Shown here in pieces: positions 1 through 7,698 of a stretch of DNA of 64,000 bases. The first letter of the stretch is position 1, and each line of letters begins with the position of its first letter. The stretch comes from Pseudacidovorax intermedius (GTDB taxonomy: Bacteria; Pseudomonadota; Gammaproteobacteria; Burkholderiales; Burkholderiaceae_C), in contig NZ_QQAV01000001.1 of NCBI RefSeq assembly GCF_003350475.1, positions 124,001 through 188,000 on the forward strand, read 5' to 3'. The position numbers and the translations under genes are program-made. The notes under the pieces were generated by a model, which had not been told where the DNA came from, made no database searches, and was given only the letters and a program-made list of their open reading frames with translations.

Positions 1-477
1 CGGAAAGGCCACGGTCTGGATCTGCAGCCAGGGTGCGAGCGCCGCGGCGGTGCGCTGCACGCCCGCCAGGTGGCGCAGGCCGGCCTGGGTGTCGATGTCC
101 ACATGGCTGCGCAGCCGCGTGGTGCCGGCCGCCAGGAAGGCGCGCGCCAGCCGCATCGACTGCGTGGCGGCATCGTGGCCGCTGGCGGCGCGGAATCCGC
201 GCTCGTTGTCGATGCGGTCGATCAGCCGGTGGCCCACCGCATTCCGGTACCAGGGCAGGCCCCAGAGCGTCTTGTCGAGGTGGGTGTGCGACTCCACCAG
301 GCCCGGCAGCAGCAGGGCGCCACCGCCCTCCTCTTCCGGCGTGCCGGCGGGGGGGGTGAGTTCAGGGCCGACCGCGGCGATCCGTCCCGCCTGCACCAGC
401 ACATCGATTGCAGCGCCCCCCATCGGCCGCACGCGGCGCAGCAACCAGGGCGCGTCCGTGGCGCGGGTCAGATCCAT
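1..477 (-). CDS. Amidohydrolase family protein, cytosine deaminase-like (5' part only)
   Basis: The reading frame is open from the ATG at 477 down to the window edge, giving the first 159 residues; the rest lies outside. The start of the amidohydrolase barrel carries the metal-ligand motif SHTHLDKT near residue 64. A His-Thr-His followed by Leu-Asp-Lys is typical of the cytosine deaminase/AtzC-like branch. These are cytosolic metal-dependent hydrolases that deaminate or hydrolyse cyclic amides and amino-heterocycles; the substrate cannot be read from this part. The gene is divergent from the Nudix-MBL gene, with about 150 bp between the two starts. The family call is firm and the subfamily tentative. 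Confidence 0.8.
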   Translation of the reverse strand, partial: MDLTRATDAPWLLRRVRPMGGAAIDVLVQAGRIAAVGPELTPPAGTPEEEGGGALLLPGLVESHTHLDKTLWGLPWYRNAVGHRLIDRIDNERGFRAASGHDAATQSMRLARAFLAAGTTRLRSHVDIDTQAGLRHLAGVQRTAAALAPWLQIQTVAFP

Positions 478-624
478 CCGGCTCTCCTCGGGGCCCGTCG
501 GCCGATCCGGGCGACAGCGGGGCGCGCCGCCCGGCTTCGGGGCAAAGCGACCATCATGCCATCGCGCCGACAAGGCCGCGGCGACCGCCATGCGCGCATC
601 GACCGCGCTGCTGATAATGCGGCG

Positions 625-2325
625 ATGCCCCGGCTCTCCCAGCAACTCCATCCCCCGCGCGAACCGGCCCCTGCACGGGCGGCCGCCACCGTGCTGCTGT
701 TGCGCGACACCGAGCTGGGCATGGAGGTGCTGATGACCCGGCGCTCCGCCACGGCCAGCTTCGCCCCCGGCGCCTACGTCTTCCCCGGCGGGCGCGTGGA
801 CGAGGAGGACACCGACACCCGCCGCATCGCCCTGCGCCGTCGCACCCAGCCCCGGGTGCAGCTCACCCACGCCATCGCCGCGGTGCGCGAGGCCTTCGAG
901 GAACTGGGCGTGCTGCTGGCCGAGCATGCCGATGGCCGCCCCGTGAGCGCCGCCGAGGTCGCCGCCATGGACCGCAGCACGCCGCCGGCCGTGCCCTTCG
1001 CGCAGCAATGCGCGCAGCGCGGCCTGCGGCTGGCCACCGACCGCGTGTTCGCCTTCGCCCACTGGATCACCGACCGCGACCTGCCCAAGCGCTTCGACGT
1101 GCTCTTTCTGGTGGCCCGCATGCCGCCCGGCCAGACGCCGCAGGCCGACGAGTCCGAGCAATTCGAGCCCAGCTGGGTCCGCCCGGCCGACGCGCTGGAG
1201 CGCCATGCCGCCGGCCGCTTCGACATCATCTTTCCCACCATCCGCACGCTGCAGCGGCTGGCCACCTTTCCCAACGTGCATGCCGTGCTCGAAGCCTGCG
1301 CCAGCGAGCGGCCGCTGTGGAGCAGCTGCCCCCGCGCCGGCCTGCTCAAGGGGGAGGAGGCGCGCTACATGGAGCACGAGTCGCCCTACGGCGAGCTGGC
1401 CCTGGTCTGCCCCGACGGCCAGATCGGCCATGCGCTCGACTGGCAGCACGAGGTGCCCGTGCCGCTGCTGCACAACGTGCAGCGCCTCACGGCGCCCAAT
1501 GGCAGCGTGATGACCGGCCCCGGCACCAACAGCTACCTCGTGGGCGACCGGGACAGCGGCTACATCGTGATCGACCCGGGCCCGAACGACTTCGACCACA
1601 TCGGCCGGCTCTGGCGCGCCACCCAGGGCGACATCCGCGCCATTGTCTGCACCCATTCGCACGCGGACCATTCGCCTGGCGCGCTGCCGCTGCAGGCGCT
1701 GTGCGAGAGGCGCCCGCCCATCCTCGGCCTGCCCTCGGCGCCCACCGCCCGGCCCACCGCGCGCTTCACGCCCGACCGCGCCCTGGCGGACGGCGAGAGC
1801 CTCAAGCTCGAAGGCGGCCCGGCCGACGACGGCAGCGGCCAGCGCATTGCACACACGCTGCGCGTCCTGCACACGCCCGGGCATGCGGCCAACCACCTCT
1901 GCGTGGTGCTGGAGGAGGACGGCCTGCTCTTCTCGGGCGACCACATCCTCAACGGCAGCACCACCGTCATCGATCCGCCGGACGGCAACATGAGCGACTA
2001 CCTCGAGTCGCTGGACCGGCTGGACGAAGCCTGCGCGGCCTTCCACGTCGAGCACATCCTGCCGGCCCACGGCTACGTGCTGGGCGCGGCCCGAACCGCC
2101 ATCGCCCGGCTCAAGGCCCACCGGCTGCAGCGCGAGGCGAAGATCGCCGCCGCCATGCGCAAGAAGCCCAGCGGCACGCCGCAGGACTGGCTGGAGATGG
2201 CCTACGCCGACACGCCGCGCCACCTGTGGCCGGTGGCCGCGCGCTCGCTGGAGGCGCACATCGAGCGCATCCTGGTGCGCGCCTCCGAGCCGGCGCCGCA
2301 GCCCTCCAGCTTCGCACCCGAATGA
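625..2325 (+). CDS. Nudix hydrolase - metallo-beta-lactamase fold fusion protein
   Basis: A 566-residue two-domain cytosolic hydrolase. Residues about 20-225 are a Nudix domain. It has GG at 55-56 and REAFEELG at 88-95, separated by an insert longer than in classical Nudix boxes, as in NUDT19/CoA-pyrophosphatase-like enzymes. Residues about 285-540 are a metallo-beta-lactamase fold with HSHADH at 344-349, HTPGH ending at His420, SGDH at 438-441 and a late AHG at 481-483, so the zinc site looks intact. The C-terminal tail resembles the winged helix of LACTB2-like proteins. ATG 625 is chosen because upstream in-frame sequence is antisense to the divergent amidohydrolase and homology begins just after it. 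The stop overlaps the next start by 4 bp. Substrate unknown; the family link to CoA or nucleotide pyrophosphates is an inference. Confidence 0.85.
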   Translation: MPRLSQQLHPPREPAPARAAATVLLLRDTELGMEVLMTRRSATASFAPGAYVFPGGRVDEEDTDTRRIALRRRTQPRVQLTHAIAAVREAFEELGVLLAEHADGRPVSAAEVAAMDRSTPPAVPFAQQCAQRGLRLATDRVFAFAHWITDRDLPKRFDVLFLVARMPPGQTPQADESEQFEPSWVRPADALERHAAGRFDIIFPTIRTLQRLATFPNVHAVLEACASERPLWSSCPRAGLLKGEEARYMEHESPYGELALVCPDGQIGHALDWQHEVPVPLLHNVQRLTAPNGSVMTGPGTNSYLVGDRDSGYIVIDPGPNDFDHIGRLWRATQGDIRAIVCTHSHADHSPGALPLQALCERRPPILGLPSAPTARPTARFTPDRALADGESLKLEGGPADDGSGQRIAHTLRVLHTPGHAANHLCVVLEEDGLLFSGDHILNGSTTVIDPPDGNMSDYLESLDRLDEACAAFHVEHILPAHGYVLGAARTAIARLKAHRLQREAKIAAAMRKKPSGTPQDWLEMAYADTPRHLWPVAARSLEAHIERILVRASEPAPQPSSFAPE

Positions 2326-3116
2326 ACAACCCGCCCGATCGCCCACCGCGCGTGCGCGCCACGCGCCGGCCGGACGATGCGCCGCCACGCAGGGACGCAG
2401 CCCGCAGCGCGGCCGCTTCCGCTCCCCCGGCCCCCGAAGACGGCGAGCGCCTGGCCAAGCGCGTGGCCGCCCTGCGCGGCTGCTCGCGGCGCGATGCCGA
2501 AATGCTGATCGCCCAGGGCGCCGTGCGCGTGGATGGCCAGCCGGCCGTGGCGCCGCAGCAGCGCGTCACGCGCGGCCAGCAGGTCGAAGTCGACGAACGC
2601 GCGCAGCCGCGCCCCCTTCCTCCGGCCACGCTGCTGTGGCACAAGCCGGCGGGCGTGCCAGCCGATGCCCAGGACTGGGCCGTGGACCAGCGTGTCGATG
2701 CCCATCCGCAGGCGCCCACGGTGCCGGGCCTCTTCATGCAGCAGCACTGCGCCGCCGCGCTGGGCGATGCGGCCAGCGGCCTGGTCGTGCACACGCAGGT
2801 GCGCGGCGTCTGGCGCCGGCTGGTGGACGAGGCGGGGTTGGTGGAGCACGAGTTCCTGGCCGAAGTGCAGGGCGAGCCGCAGCCGGCGCAACTGGCGGCG
2901 CTGCGCCCGGCCGCGGCCAGCCTCGCGCGCCAGGGCGGCGGCACGACCGGGCTGCGGCTGGTGATCGGCGGCGCCGACGCCCACCGCGTCGCCGAGCTGT
3001 GCGACCGCGCGGGACTGCGGCTGGTCGGCCTGCGCCGGCTGCGCATCGGCCGCGTGCCGCTGGCAGGACTGGCACCGGGACAGTGGCGGCTGCTGCGGGC
3101 CAGCGAGCGCTTCTAG
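2322..3116 (+). CDS. S4-domain RNA-binding protein, RsuA/RluF-like pseudouridine synthase homologue lacking the usual catalytic Asp
   Basis: 264 residues. After a basic, disordered 40-residue tail comes an S4 RNA-binding domain (about 41-91: ERLAKRVA, SRRDAE, GAVRVDG). A remnant RsuA-type synthase domain follows, beginning LLWHKPAGV at 104-112. In this family the catalytic Asp sits five residues before the Gly of the (T/S)GL motif. Here the segment reads ALGDAASGL, so that position is Gly148, with Asp149 one place late. The protein may be inactive as a synthase and act only as an RNA-binding factor, or the loop may be shifted. It is translationally coupled (ATGA) to the Nudix-MBL gene. Family call good; activity uncertain. 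Confidence 0.75.
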   Translation: MNNPPDRPPRVRATRRPDDAPPRRDAARSAAASAPPAPEDGERLAKRVAALRGCSRRDAEMLIAQGAVRVDGQPAVAPQQRVTRGQQVEVDERAQPRPLPPATLLWHKPAGVPADAQDWAVDQRVDAHPQAPTVPGLFMQQHCAAALGDAASGLVVHTQVRGVWRRLVDEAGLVEHEFLAEVQGEPQPAQLAALRPAAASLARQGGGTTGLRLVIGGADAHRVAELCDRAGLRLVGLRRLRIGRVPLAGLAPGQWRLLRASERF

Positions 3117-3139
3117 CGCGCCCCACGGCCGCCACAAAG

Positions 3140-3167
3140 ACGAAACGCCAGCAAGCTGGCGTTTCGT
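3140..3167. terminator. Bidirectional stem-loop terminator between the S4 gene and rnpB
   Basis: A perfect inverted repeat with 13-bp arms (ACGAAACGCCAGC and its complement) and a 2-base loop lies 23 bp after the S4 gene stop and 13 bp beyond the rnpB 3' end. It serves two convergent transcripts. The T-tracts on both sides are short, so efficiency cannot be judged. Confidence 0.75.
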
Positions 3168-3180
3168 GAGGGTGTAAGTT

Positions 3181-3500
3181 GTGAAGCGCGCCGATACGCC
3201 GGATTCTGTGCACCGCGGTTGCCCGCGGTGTGACCGCCATCTGTCTGGGCCGCCGGTCACCCGGACGGCTCGATGCTACCTACCCGTGAACTCAGCGGGC
3301 CGCCTCGACGTTCACCTACTTGGTATTGCTGCGCGCAGAGATTGCCCGTTTCACCCGAACTGAATCGGCTCGTCTCTGTTGCTCTGATCCTCACCTCACG
3401 ATGGGGAGCCGTTAGCTCCTGCGCTGCCCTGTGCAGTCCGGACGTTCCTCCAGTGCCGCCTTTCGGCGATTGCACCAGCGGCGGTCTGGCGTGCTTCACG
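3181..3500 (-). ncRNA. rnpB: RNase P RNA (class A), M1 RNA homologue
   Basis: Read on the minus strand, this stretch has the conserved class A RNase P features. The 5' GTGAAGC arm pairs with the 3' GCTTCAC arm (helix P1). The GAGGAACGTCCGGACTGCAC block with CAGGGCAG follows (P4/CR-I region), and ACAGAATCCGGCGTATCGG lies near the 3' end. The RNA is the catalytic subunit that matures tRNA 5' ends with RnpA. Ends are set by the complementary P1 arms and are accurate to a few bases. The spurious protein ORFs over this region should be ignored. Confidence 0.95.
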
Positions 3501-3506
3501 GCCGCG

Positions 3507-3533
3507 ATTATCCGTGATCGCCGCGGCGGCAAA
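3507..3533 (-). promoter_or_regulatory. Candidate sigma-70 promoter of rnpB
   Basis: On the minus strand a GATAAT -10 box (3507-3512) lies about 7 bases upstream of the predicted rnpB 5' end. TTTGCC (3528-3533) sits 15 bp further up as a weak -35. The agreement of the -10 position with the P1 helix start is the main support; the -35 and spacing are suboptimal. Confidence 0.4.
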
Positions 3534-3619
3534 GCCGCCGACAGCAGCCTGCCGCCGAATCTCGCCACAATGGCCGTTCCGTTCCCATCCGCCCGAACTT
3601 CCAAGGAGATGACGACGCC

Positions 3620-4540
3620 ATGAAAGCCAGCAGCATCCTCGACACCATCGGCCGCACGCCGCACGTGCGCATCAACAAGCTCTTCGGCAACGCCACGCAG
3701 CAGGTGTGGATCAAGTCCGAACGCGGCAACCCGGGCGGCTCCATCAAGGACCGCATCGCCCTGGCCATGATCGAGGACGCCGAGAAGTCCGGCGCCCTCA
3801 AGCCCGGCGCCACCATCATCGAGCCCACCTCCGGCAACACCGGCGTCGGCCTGGCCATGGTGGCGGCCGTCAAGGGCTACAAGCTGGTGCTGGTGATGCC
3901 CGAGAGCATGTCCATCGAGCGCCGCCGCCTGATGCTGGCCTACGGCGCCAGCTTCGACCTGACGCCCAAGGAAAAGGGCATGAAAGGCGCCATCGCCCGG
4001 GCCGAGGAGCTGGTGGCCAGCACGCCCGGCGCCTGGATGCCGCAGCAGTTCAACAACCCCGCCAACGTCGACGTGCACGTGCGCACCACGGCCGAGGAGA
4101 TCGCGGCCGACTTCCCAGAGGGCATCGACGCCATCATCACCGGCGTGGGCACCGGCGGCCACATCACCGGCTGCGCGCAGGTGCTCAAGAAGAAGTGGCC
4201 GAAGCTCAAGGTCTTCGCCGTGGAGCCGGTGGCCTCGCCCGTGCTGTCCGGCGGCAGCCCGGCGCCGCACCCGATCCAGGGCATCGGCGCCGGCTTCGTG
4301 CCGCAGATCATGAAGACCGACCTGCTCGACGGCATCATCCAGGTCGACGCCGAGCCGGCGCGCGAGATGGCCCGCCGCTGCGCGCGCGAGGAAGGCATGC
4401 TGGTCGGCATCTCCTCCGGCGCCACGCTGGCCGCCATCGCCCAGAAGCTGCCCGAGCTGCCGGCCGATGCGGTGGTGCTGGGCTTCAACTACGACACCGG
4501 CGAGCGCTACCTGTCGGTGGAGGGCTTCCTGCCGGCCTGA
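3620..4540 (+). CDS. cysK: Cysteine synthase A (O-acetylserine sulfhydrylase)
   Basis: A 306-residue PLP enzyme, the normal length. It makes L-cysteine from O-acetylserine and sulfide, the last step of sulfate assimilation, in the cytosol. The PLP lysine is in GGSIKDR (Lys43), the substrate loop is TSGNTG at 70-75, and the PLP phosphate loop is GVGTGG near 176. The segments PESMSIERR and GAGFVPQIM fit CysK rather than the thiosulfate-using CysM. A ribosome site AAGGAG precedes the ATG, and the gene stands alone downstream of the divergent rnpB promoter. It converges with the aspartoacylase-like gene, with only 23 bp between stops and no clear terminator. Confidence 0.9.
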   Translation: MKASSILDTIGRTPHVRINKLFGNATQQVWIKSERGNPGGSIKDRIALAMIEDAEKSGALKPGATIIEPTSGNTGVGLAMVAAVKGYKLVLVMPESMSIERRRLMLAYGASFDLTPKEKGMKGAIARAEELVASTPGAWMPQQFNNPANVDVHVRTTAEEIAADFPEGIDAIITGVGTGGHITGCAQVLKKKWPKLKVFAVEPVASPVLSGGSPAPHPIQGIGAGFVPQIMKTDLLDGIIQVDAEPAREMARRCAREEGMLVGISSGATLAAIAQKLPELPADAVVLGFNYDTGERYLSVEGFLPA

Positions 4541-4563
4541 GCGCCAGGTGGCCGTCCGGTCCG

Positions 4564-5541
4564 TCAGGCCGGCGCCAGGCGCTCGCGGCGGGCGAAGCGC
4601 ACCACGGTCACCCCCGCCCGCGCCTGGCGGGCCGTGGGCATGACCAGCACGCAATCGTCATAGGGGGTGCGCACGAGCTCCCCCTCGTTGTCACCGATCA
4701 CGGTACCCGCCACGGGAACGAGGGGCAGGCCGGCGAAGTCGCCGATGAACCGGAAGCGCTCACTGCGCGCCACGACCGGGCCGGTGACATGCAGGGCCCA
4801 CTGCTGCTGCGCATCCGGCTGGCGCCAGCCCCGCAGCAGCGGCGCCGCCGCGTCGCGCGGCAGCGTGCCGGCCAGGTCCAGAAAGCGCACGCACTGGTCA
4901 CGCGCCACCACCACGCTCGCGGGGTCGCCATGGAACCCGCATTCGATGAGCAGGGAACGGGTGTCGGGATGCTGCGCATCGGCAGCGCCGAAGCGGCCGA
5001 AGTCGCGCATGCGCACACCGTCCTGGTGACCTGCATCCACCACCACATGCGCCGGCGCCCGCATCTGCCGCGCCAGCGCCAGGTTGCGCGGCTGCAGGCC
5101 GACCAGCGCCAGCGCGGGGCCGGGCTCGTGCATGGAGTGCAAGTCCAGCAGCCAGTCCGAGGCCTCGACGAAGGGGCGCAGCGCCGCCACGCGGCGACGT
5201 TCGCGCGTGCGCCCGTCGGCGATCCGCTCGGGCATCCACTGGCGGTTCATGTCTTCGTCGACGAACCGCGAAGCGTCGTGCTGGCGCGGGTCGAAGCGGT
5301 CGAACGCCGCGAGGTTGCACCAAGCGAGGGTGAGCGCGCCGCGAACAGGCCGGATGCCGGCCTGCAGCAGGCCGAGCACCGCCCAGGCCCCGCACAGCTC
5401 GTTGCCGTGCACCAGGGCGCTCACCATGACGCGGGGGCCCGGCACGCCGGAATCGAAGTGCCACACGCCCTCGACGCCGGTGTTGCCGGCGCGCCAGGAG
5501 CCGAGCTCGGGCGCTGAAAGATCGAAGGGAACCGCGCTCAT
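4564..5541 (-). CDS. Succinylglutamate desuccinylase/aspartoacylase family zinc hydrolase
   Basis: 325 residues of the AstE/AspA (M14-like) family, cytosolic amidohydrolases that remove an acyl group from an N-acyl amino acid. Zinc-site motifs are visible: HGNE at 45-48, a later LLDLHSMH supplying the second His, and the general-base region IECGFHGD. The start overlaps the stop of the upstream Bug-type binding protein by 4 bp, so the two are translationally coupled. This suggests that the enzyme processes whatever ligand the binding protein captures. The exact substrate (N-acyl-aspartate, N-acyl-glutamate or other) cannot be told. Last gene of a minus-strand run headed by a LysR regulator. 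Confidence 0.85.
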   Translation of the reverse strand: MSAVPFDLSAPELGSWRAGNTGVEGVWHFDSGVPGPRVMVSALVHGNELCGAWAVLGLLQAGIRPVRGALTLAWCNLAAFDRFDPRQHDASRFVDEDMNRQWMPERIADGRTRERRRVAALRPFVEASDWLLDLHSMHEPGPALALVGLQPRNLALARQMRAPAHVVVDAGHQDGVRMRDFGRFGAADAQHPDTRSLLIECGFHGDPASVVVARDQCVRFLDLAGTLPRDAAAPLLRGWRQPDAQQQWALHVTGPVVARSERFRFIGDFAGLPLVPVAGTVIGDNEGELVRTPYDDCVLVMPTARQARAGVTVVRFARRERLAPA

Positions 5542-6518
5542 TCGCGGATCTTCGCGAAGTCGACGATGCGCTGGTACTTGGCGGTCTCAGCGTCCAGGAA
5601 GCGGGGCATGTCCACGGCGTCGTCCGCGATCGTGGAGCCGTTGTCCTGCAGCTTCCTGCGAAGCTCGGGCGCTTTCAGTGCCTCGGCCAGCGCGGCGCGC
5701 AGCCGCGCGGCGACGGGTGCGGGCAATTGAGGCGGCGCCATCAGCGCAAACCAGACGCCGATGTCCATGTCCCTCAAGGCCGGGTGGCTGGCGAGCGGCG
5801 CGATGTCCGGGGCGGCGGCGGAGCGGCTCTTCTCGGTGATGCCCAGCGCCACGACCTTGCCGCCGCGGATCTGCGGCAAACCACTCGACAGCACGAAGAC
5901 GCCGAGGCCGATCGAGCCGCCGACCAGATCGGTGGTCAGCGGCCCGACGCCGCGGTAGGGAACGTGCGTCATCTGCAGCCCGGCCTGCTGCTTGAGCATT
6001 TCCCCCGCCAGGTGCAGCGCCGTGCCGACGCCCGAACTGCCGTAGCTGTAGTCGCCGGGCCGGGCCTTGACCGCCTGCAGCAACTGGTCGACGGTGCGTA
6101 TGCCACTAGAGGCGGAGGCGACCAGCACCATCGGCTGCGAGGCCACCAGCCCGATGGGCGTGAAGTCGCTGGGGGTGTACTTGACGGTGGACGAGACGAG
6201 CCGCGCGATCGCGATCTCGTTGTTGGCACCCAGCAGCAGGGTGTAGCCGTCGGGCGTGGCCCGCACGACCTTCTGCGCGCCGATGGTGCCGCCGGCACCG
6301 CCGAGGTTCTCGACGACCACGGGCACGCCCAGCACCTTGGCCAACTGGTCCGCGACCGCCCGGCCGGTCAGGTCCGTGCTTCCCCCGGGCGGATACCCCA
6401 CCACCAGCGTGATGGGCCGGTTGGGATAGGGGTCGGTCTGCGCCTGGGCGGTCGGCAGCAGCAGTGCGGCGAAAAGGGCGGGCAGCGCCAGCGCCCGAAG
6501 TCGGCGATGAGGGGGCAT
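5538..6518 (-). CDS. Bug-family tripartite tricarboxylate transporter substrate-binding protein (TctC-like)
   Basis: 326 residues, periplasmic after removal of a signal peptide ending TAQAQ near residue 27. The mature part begins with the family hallmark YPNRPITLVVGYPPGGSTD, and GAGGTIGA and HVPYRG are also typical. Bug proteins bind carboxylates, amino acids or nicotinate and hand them to TctAB permeases. No TctA or TctB gene is nearby, as is usual for the many orphan Bug genes of Burkholderiales. ATG 6518 is chosen because a GGAGA ribosome site precedes it and the signal peptide starts there. Coupled by ATGA to the aspartoacylase-like hydrolase. Confidence 0.9.
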   Translation of the reverse strand: MPPHRRLRALALPALFAALLLPTAQAQTDPYPNRPITLVVGYPPGGSTDLTGRAVADQLAKVLGVPVVVENLGGAGGTIGAQKVVRATPDGYTLLLGANNEIAIARLVSSTVKYTPSDFTPIGLVASQPMVLVASASSGIRTVDQLLQAVKARPGDYSYGSSGVGTALHLAGEMLKQQAGLQMTHVPYRGVGPLTTDLVGGSIGLGVFVLSSGLPQIRGGKVVALGITEKSRSAAAPDIAPLASHPALRDMDIGVWFALMAPPQLPAPVAARLRAALAEALKAPELRRKLQDNGSTIADDAVDMPRFLDAETAKYQRIVDFAKIRE

Positions 6519-6634
6519 GAGGTCTCCGGTCTTGTTGTCGAGCCTCGGATTCTTCTGCCGGCCTGCCGCGCGACCGTGCCCAATCGGCACATCCCCGTGC
6601 CTTTTGGGCGCGCGATCCGGACGGAGCAGGCCGC

Positions 6635-7528
6635 TCAGACCGGCACGACGGCCTCCCACAACCGCTCCGCCAGCGCCGACAGGCGGCGCTTGTCGCGAAC
6701 CATGCGCACCTCGAAGCCGATCTCCATCGCCTTGCCCCCCAGCGGCACGATCTTCTTCTCCTGGCAGGCCCCCACCGCGAGCGACCAGGGCAGCCATGCC
6801 ACACCGAGACCCTTGCGCACGTACTCCAGCAGTGCATCGGCAGAGTCGGCCTCGAGGACCTGCCTCAGCCGAGGTGCCTGCGCGTGATTGGCCAGGTGGT
6901 CGGACACGAGGTGGCCCAGCGCCAGCGTGCGGGCATAGGCCAGAAAGGGCGCTGGCCGGCTACCGTCCAGGCGAAACATCGGCTGGCCGCTGGCTTGCGC
7001 GCGTGACACCGCCACCAGCCGGTCGTGCGCCACCGTGTGCTGGAGGTGCTGGGCGGGACGCAGGCGCAAGGCGATCAGCGGATGGTGATAGCTCAGCATG
7101 AAGTCGATCTCGCCATGCTCCAACCGATGCAGCGCATCGGCCATCGCCCCCGTGCGCACATGGACCATCGCCTCGGCGGTCAGGCCCCGCACCCGCCACA
7201 GCCAGTCGGCCGCGATGGTGCGCGCCAGTGTGCGGCCGGTTCCCAGCGTGAAAACCGGCTGCCCGGCGCTCGTGCCACCTCGGAGTTCACGTTGGGCCGC
7301 AGCCAGGCCGTCCACCATCTGACGGGCATGGATCAGAAGCCTTTCTCCGGCCGGCGTCAGCGTCACCGGAGAGCCGCCCCGCGCCACGAGGGGCGCACCC
7401 GCCCACCGCTCCAGGTCGCGGATCCGGCGGCCGAAGGCCGGATGCGTGACATGCCGCAGCTCTGCTGCGCGCGTGAAGCTGCGCGTCTGCGCCAGCGCGA
7501 CCAGATCCTCCAGCCATTTGATCTGCAT
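6635..7528 (-). CDS. LysR-family transcriptional regulator
   Basis: 297 residues. An N-terminal winged helix-turn-helix (residues 1-60, starting MQIKWLEDLVALAQTRSF) precedes a periplasmic-binding-protein-like effector domain. Its N-terminus belongs to the same subfamily as the second LysR at 36979-37935 (WLEDxVxLAxTRSF), which resembles HypT/YjiE-like regulators. AAGGAG sits ahead of the ATG. It lies 116 bp upstream of, and on the same strand as, the Bug/aspartoacylase pair, and divergent (170 bp) from the FAD oxidoreductase. Either could be the target. The effector is unknown. Confidence 0.88.
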   Translation of the reverse strand: MQIKWLEDLVALAQTRSFTRAAELRHVTHPAFGRRIRDLERWAGAPLVARGGSPVTLTPAGERLLIHARQMVDGLAAAQRELRGGTSAGQPVFTLGTGRTLARTIAADWLWRVRGLTAEAMVHVRTGAMADALHRLEHGEIDFMLSYHHPLIALRLRPAQHLQHTVAHDRLVAVSRAQASGQPMFRLDGSRPAPFLAYARTLALGHLVSDHLANHAQAPRLRQVLEADSADALLEYVRKGLGVAWLPWSLAVGACQEKKIVPLGGKAMEIGFEVRMVRDKRRLSALAERLWEAVVPV

Positions 7529-7698
7529 CGTTTGCTCCTTGCCGCACCGGGCATCGATGAAGGGGACGGGGCCGCCATCATCCCTTGATCGACCACCGAT
7601 GCGCAGGCCTTCGAGCGACGGCATCACCCGGCCATCGCATGTCGGCGACAATCGCGCCCTTCACCGCCCTCTGCCCGATCACCACGGGCCCCGCGCCG

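Noticed and set aside
3257-4654. Minus-strand reading frame spanning rnpB and cysK
   Set aside because: Part of it is the RNase P RNA and the rest is antisense to cysK; not a protein gene.
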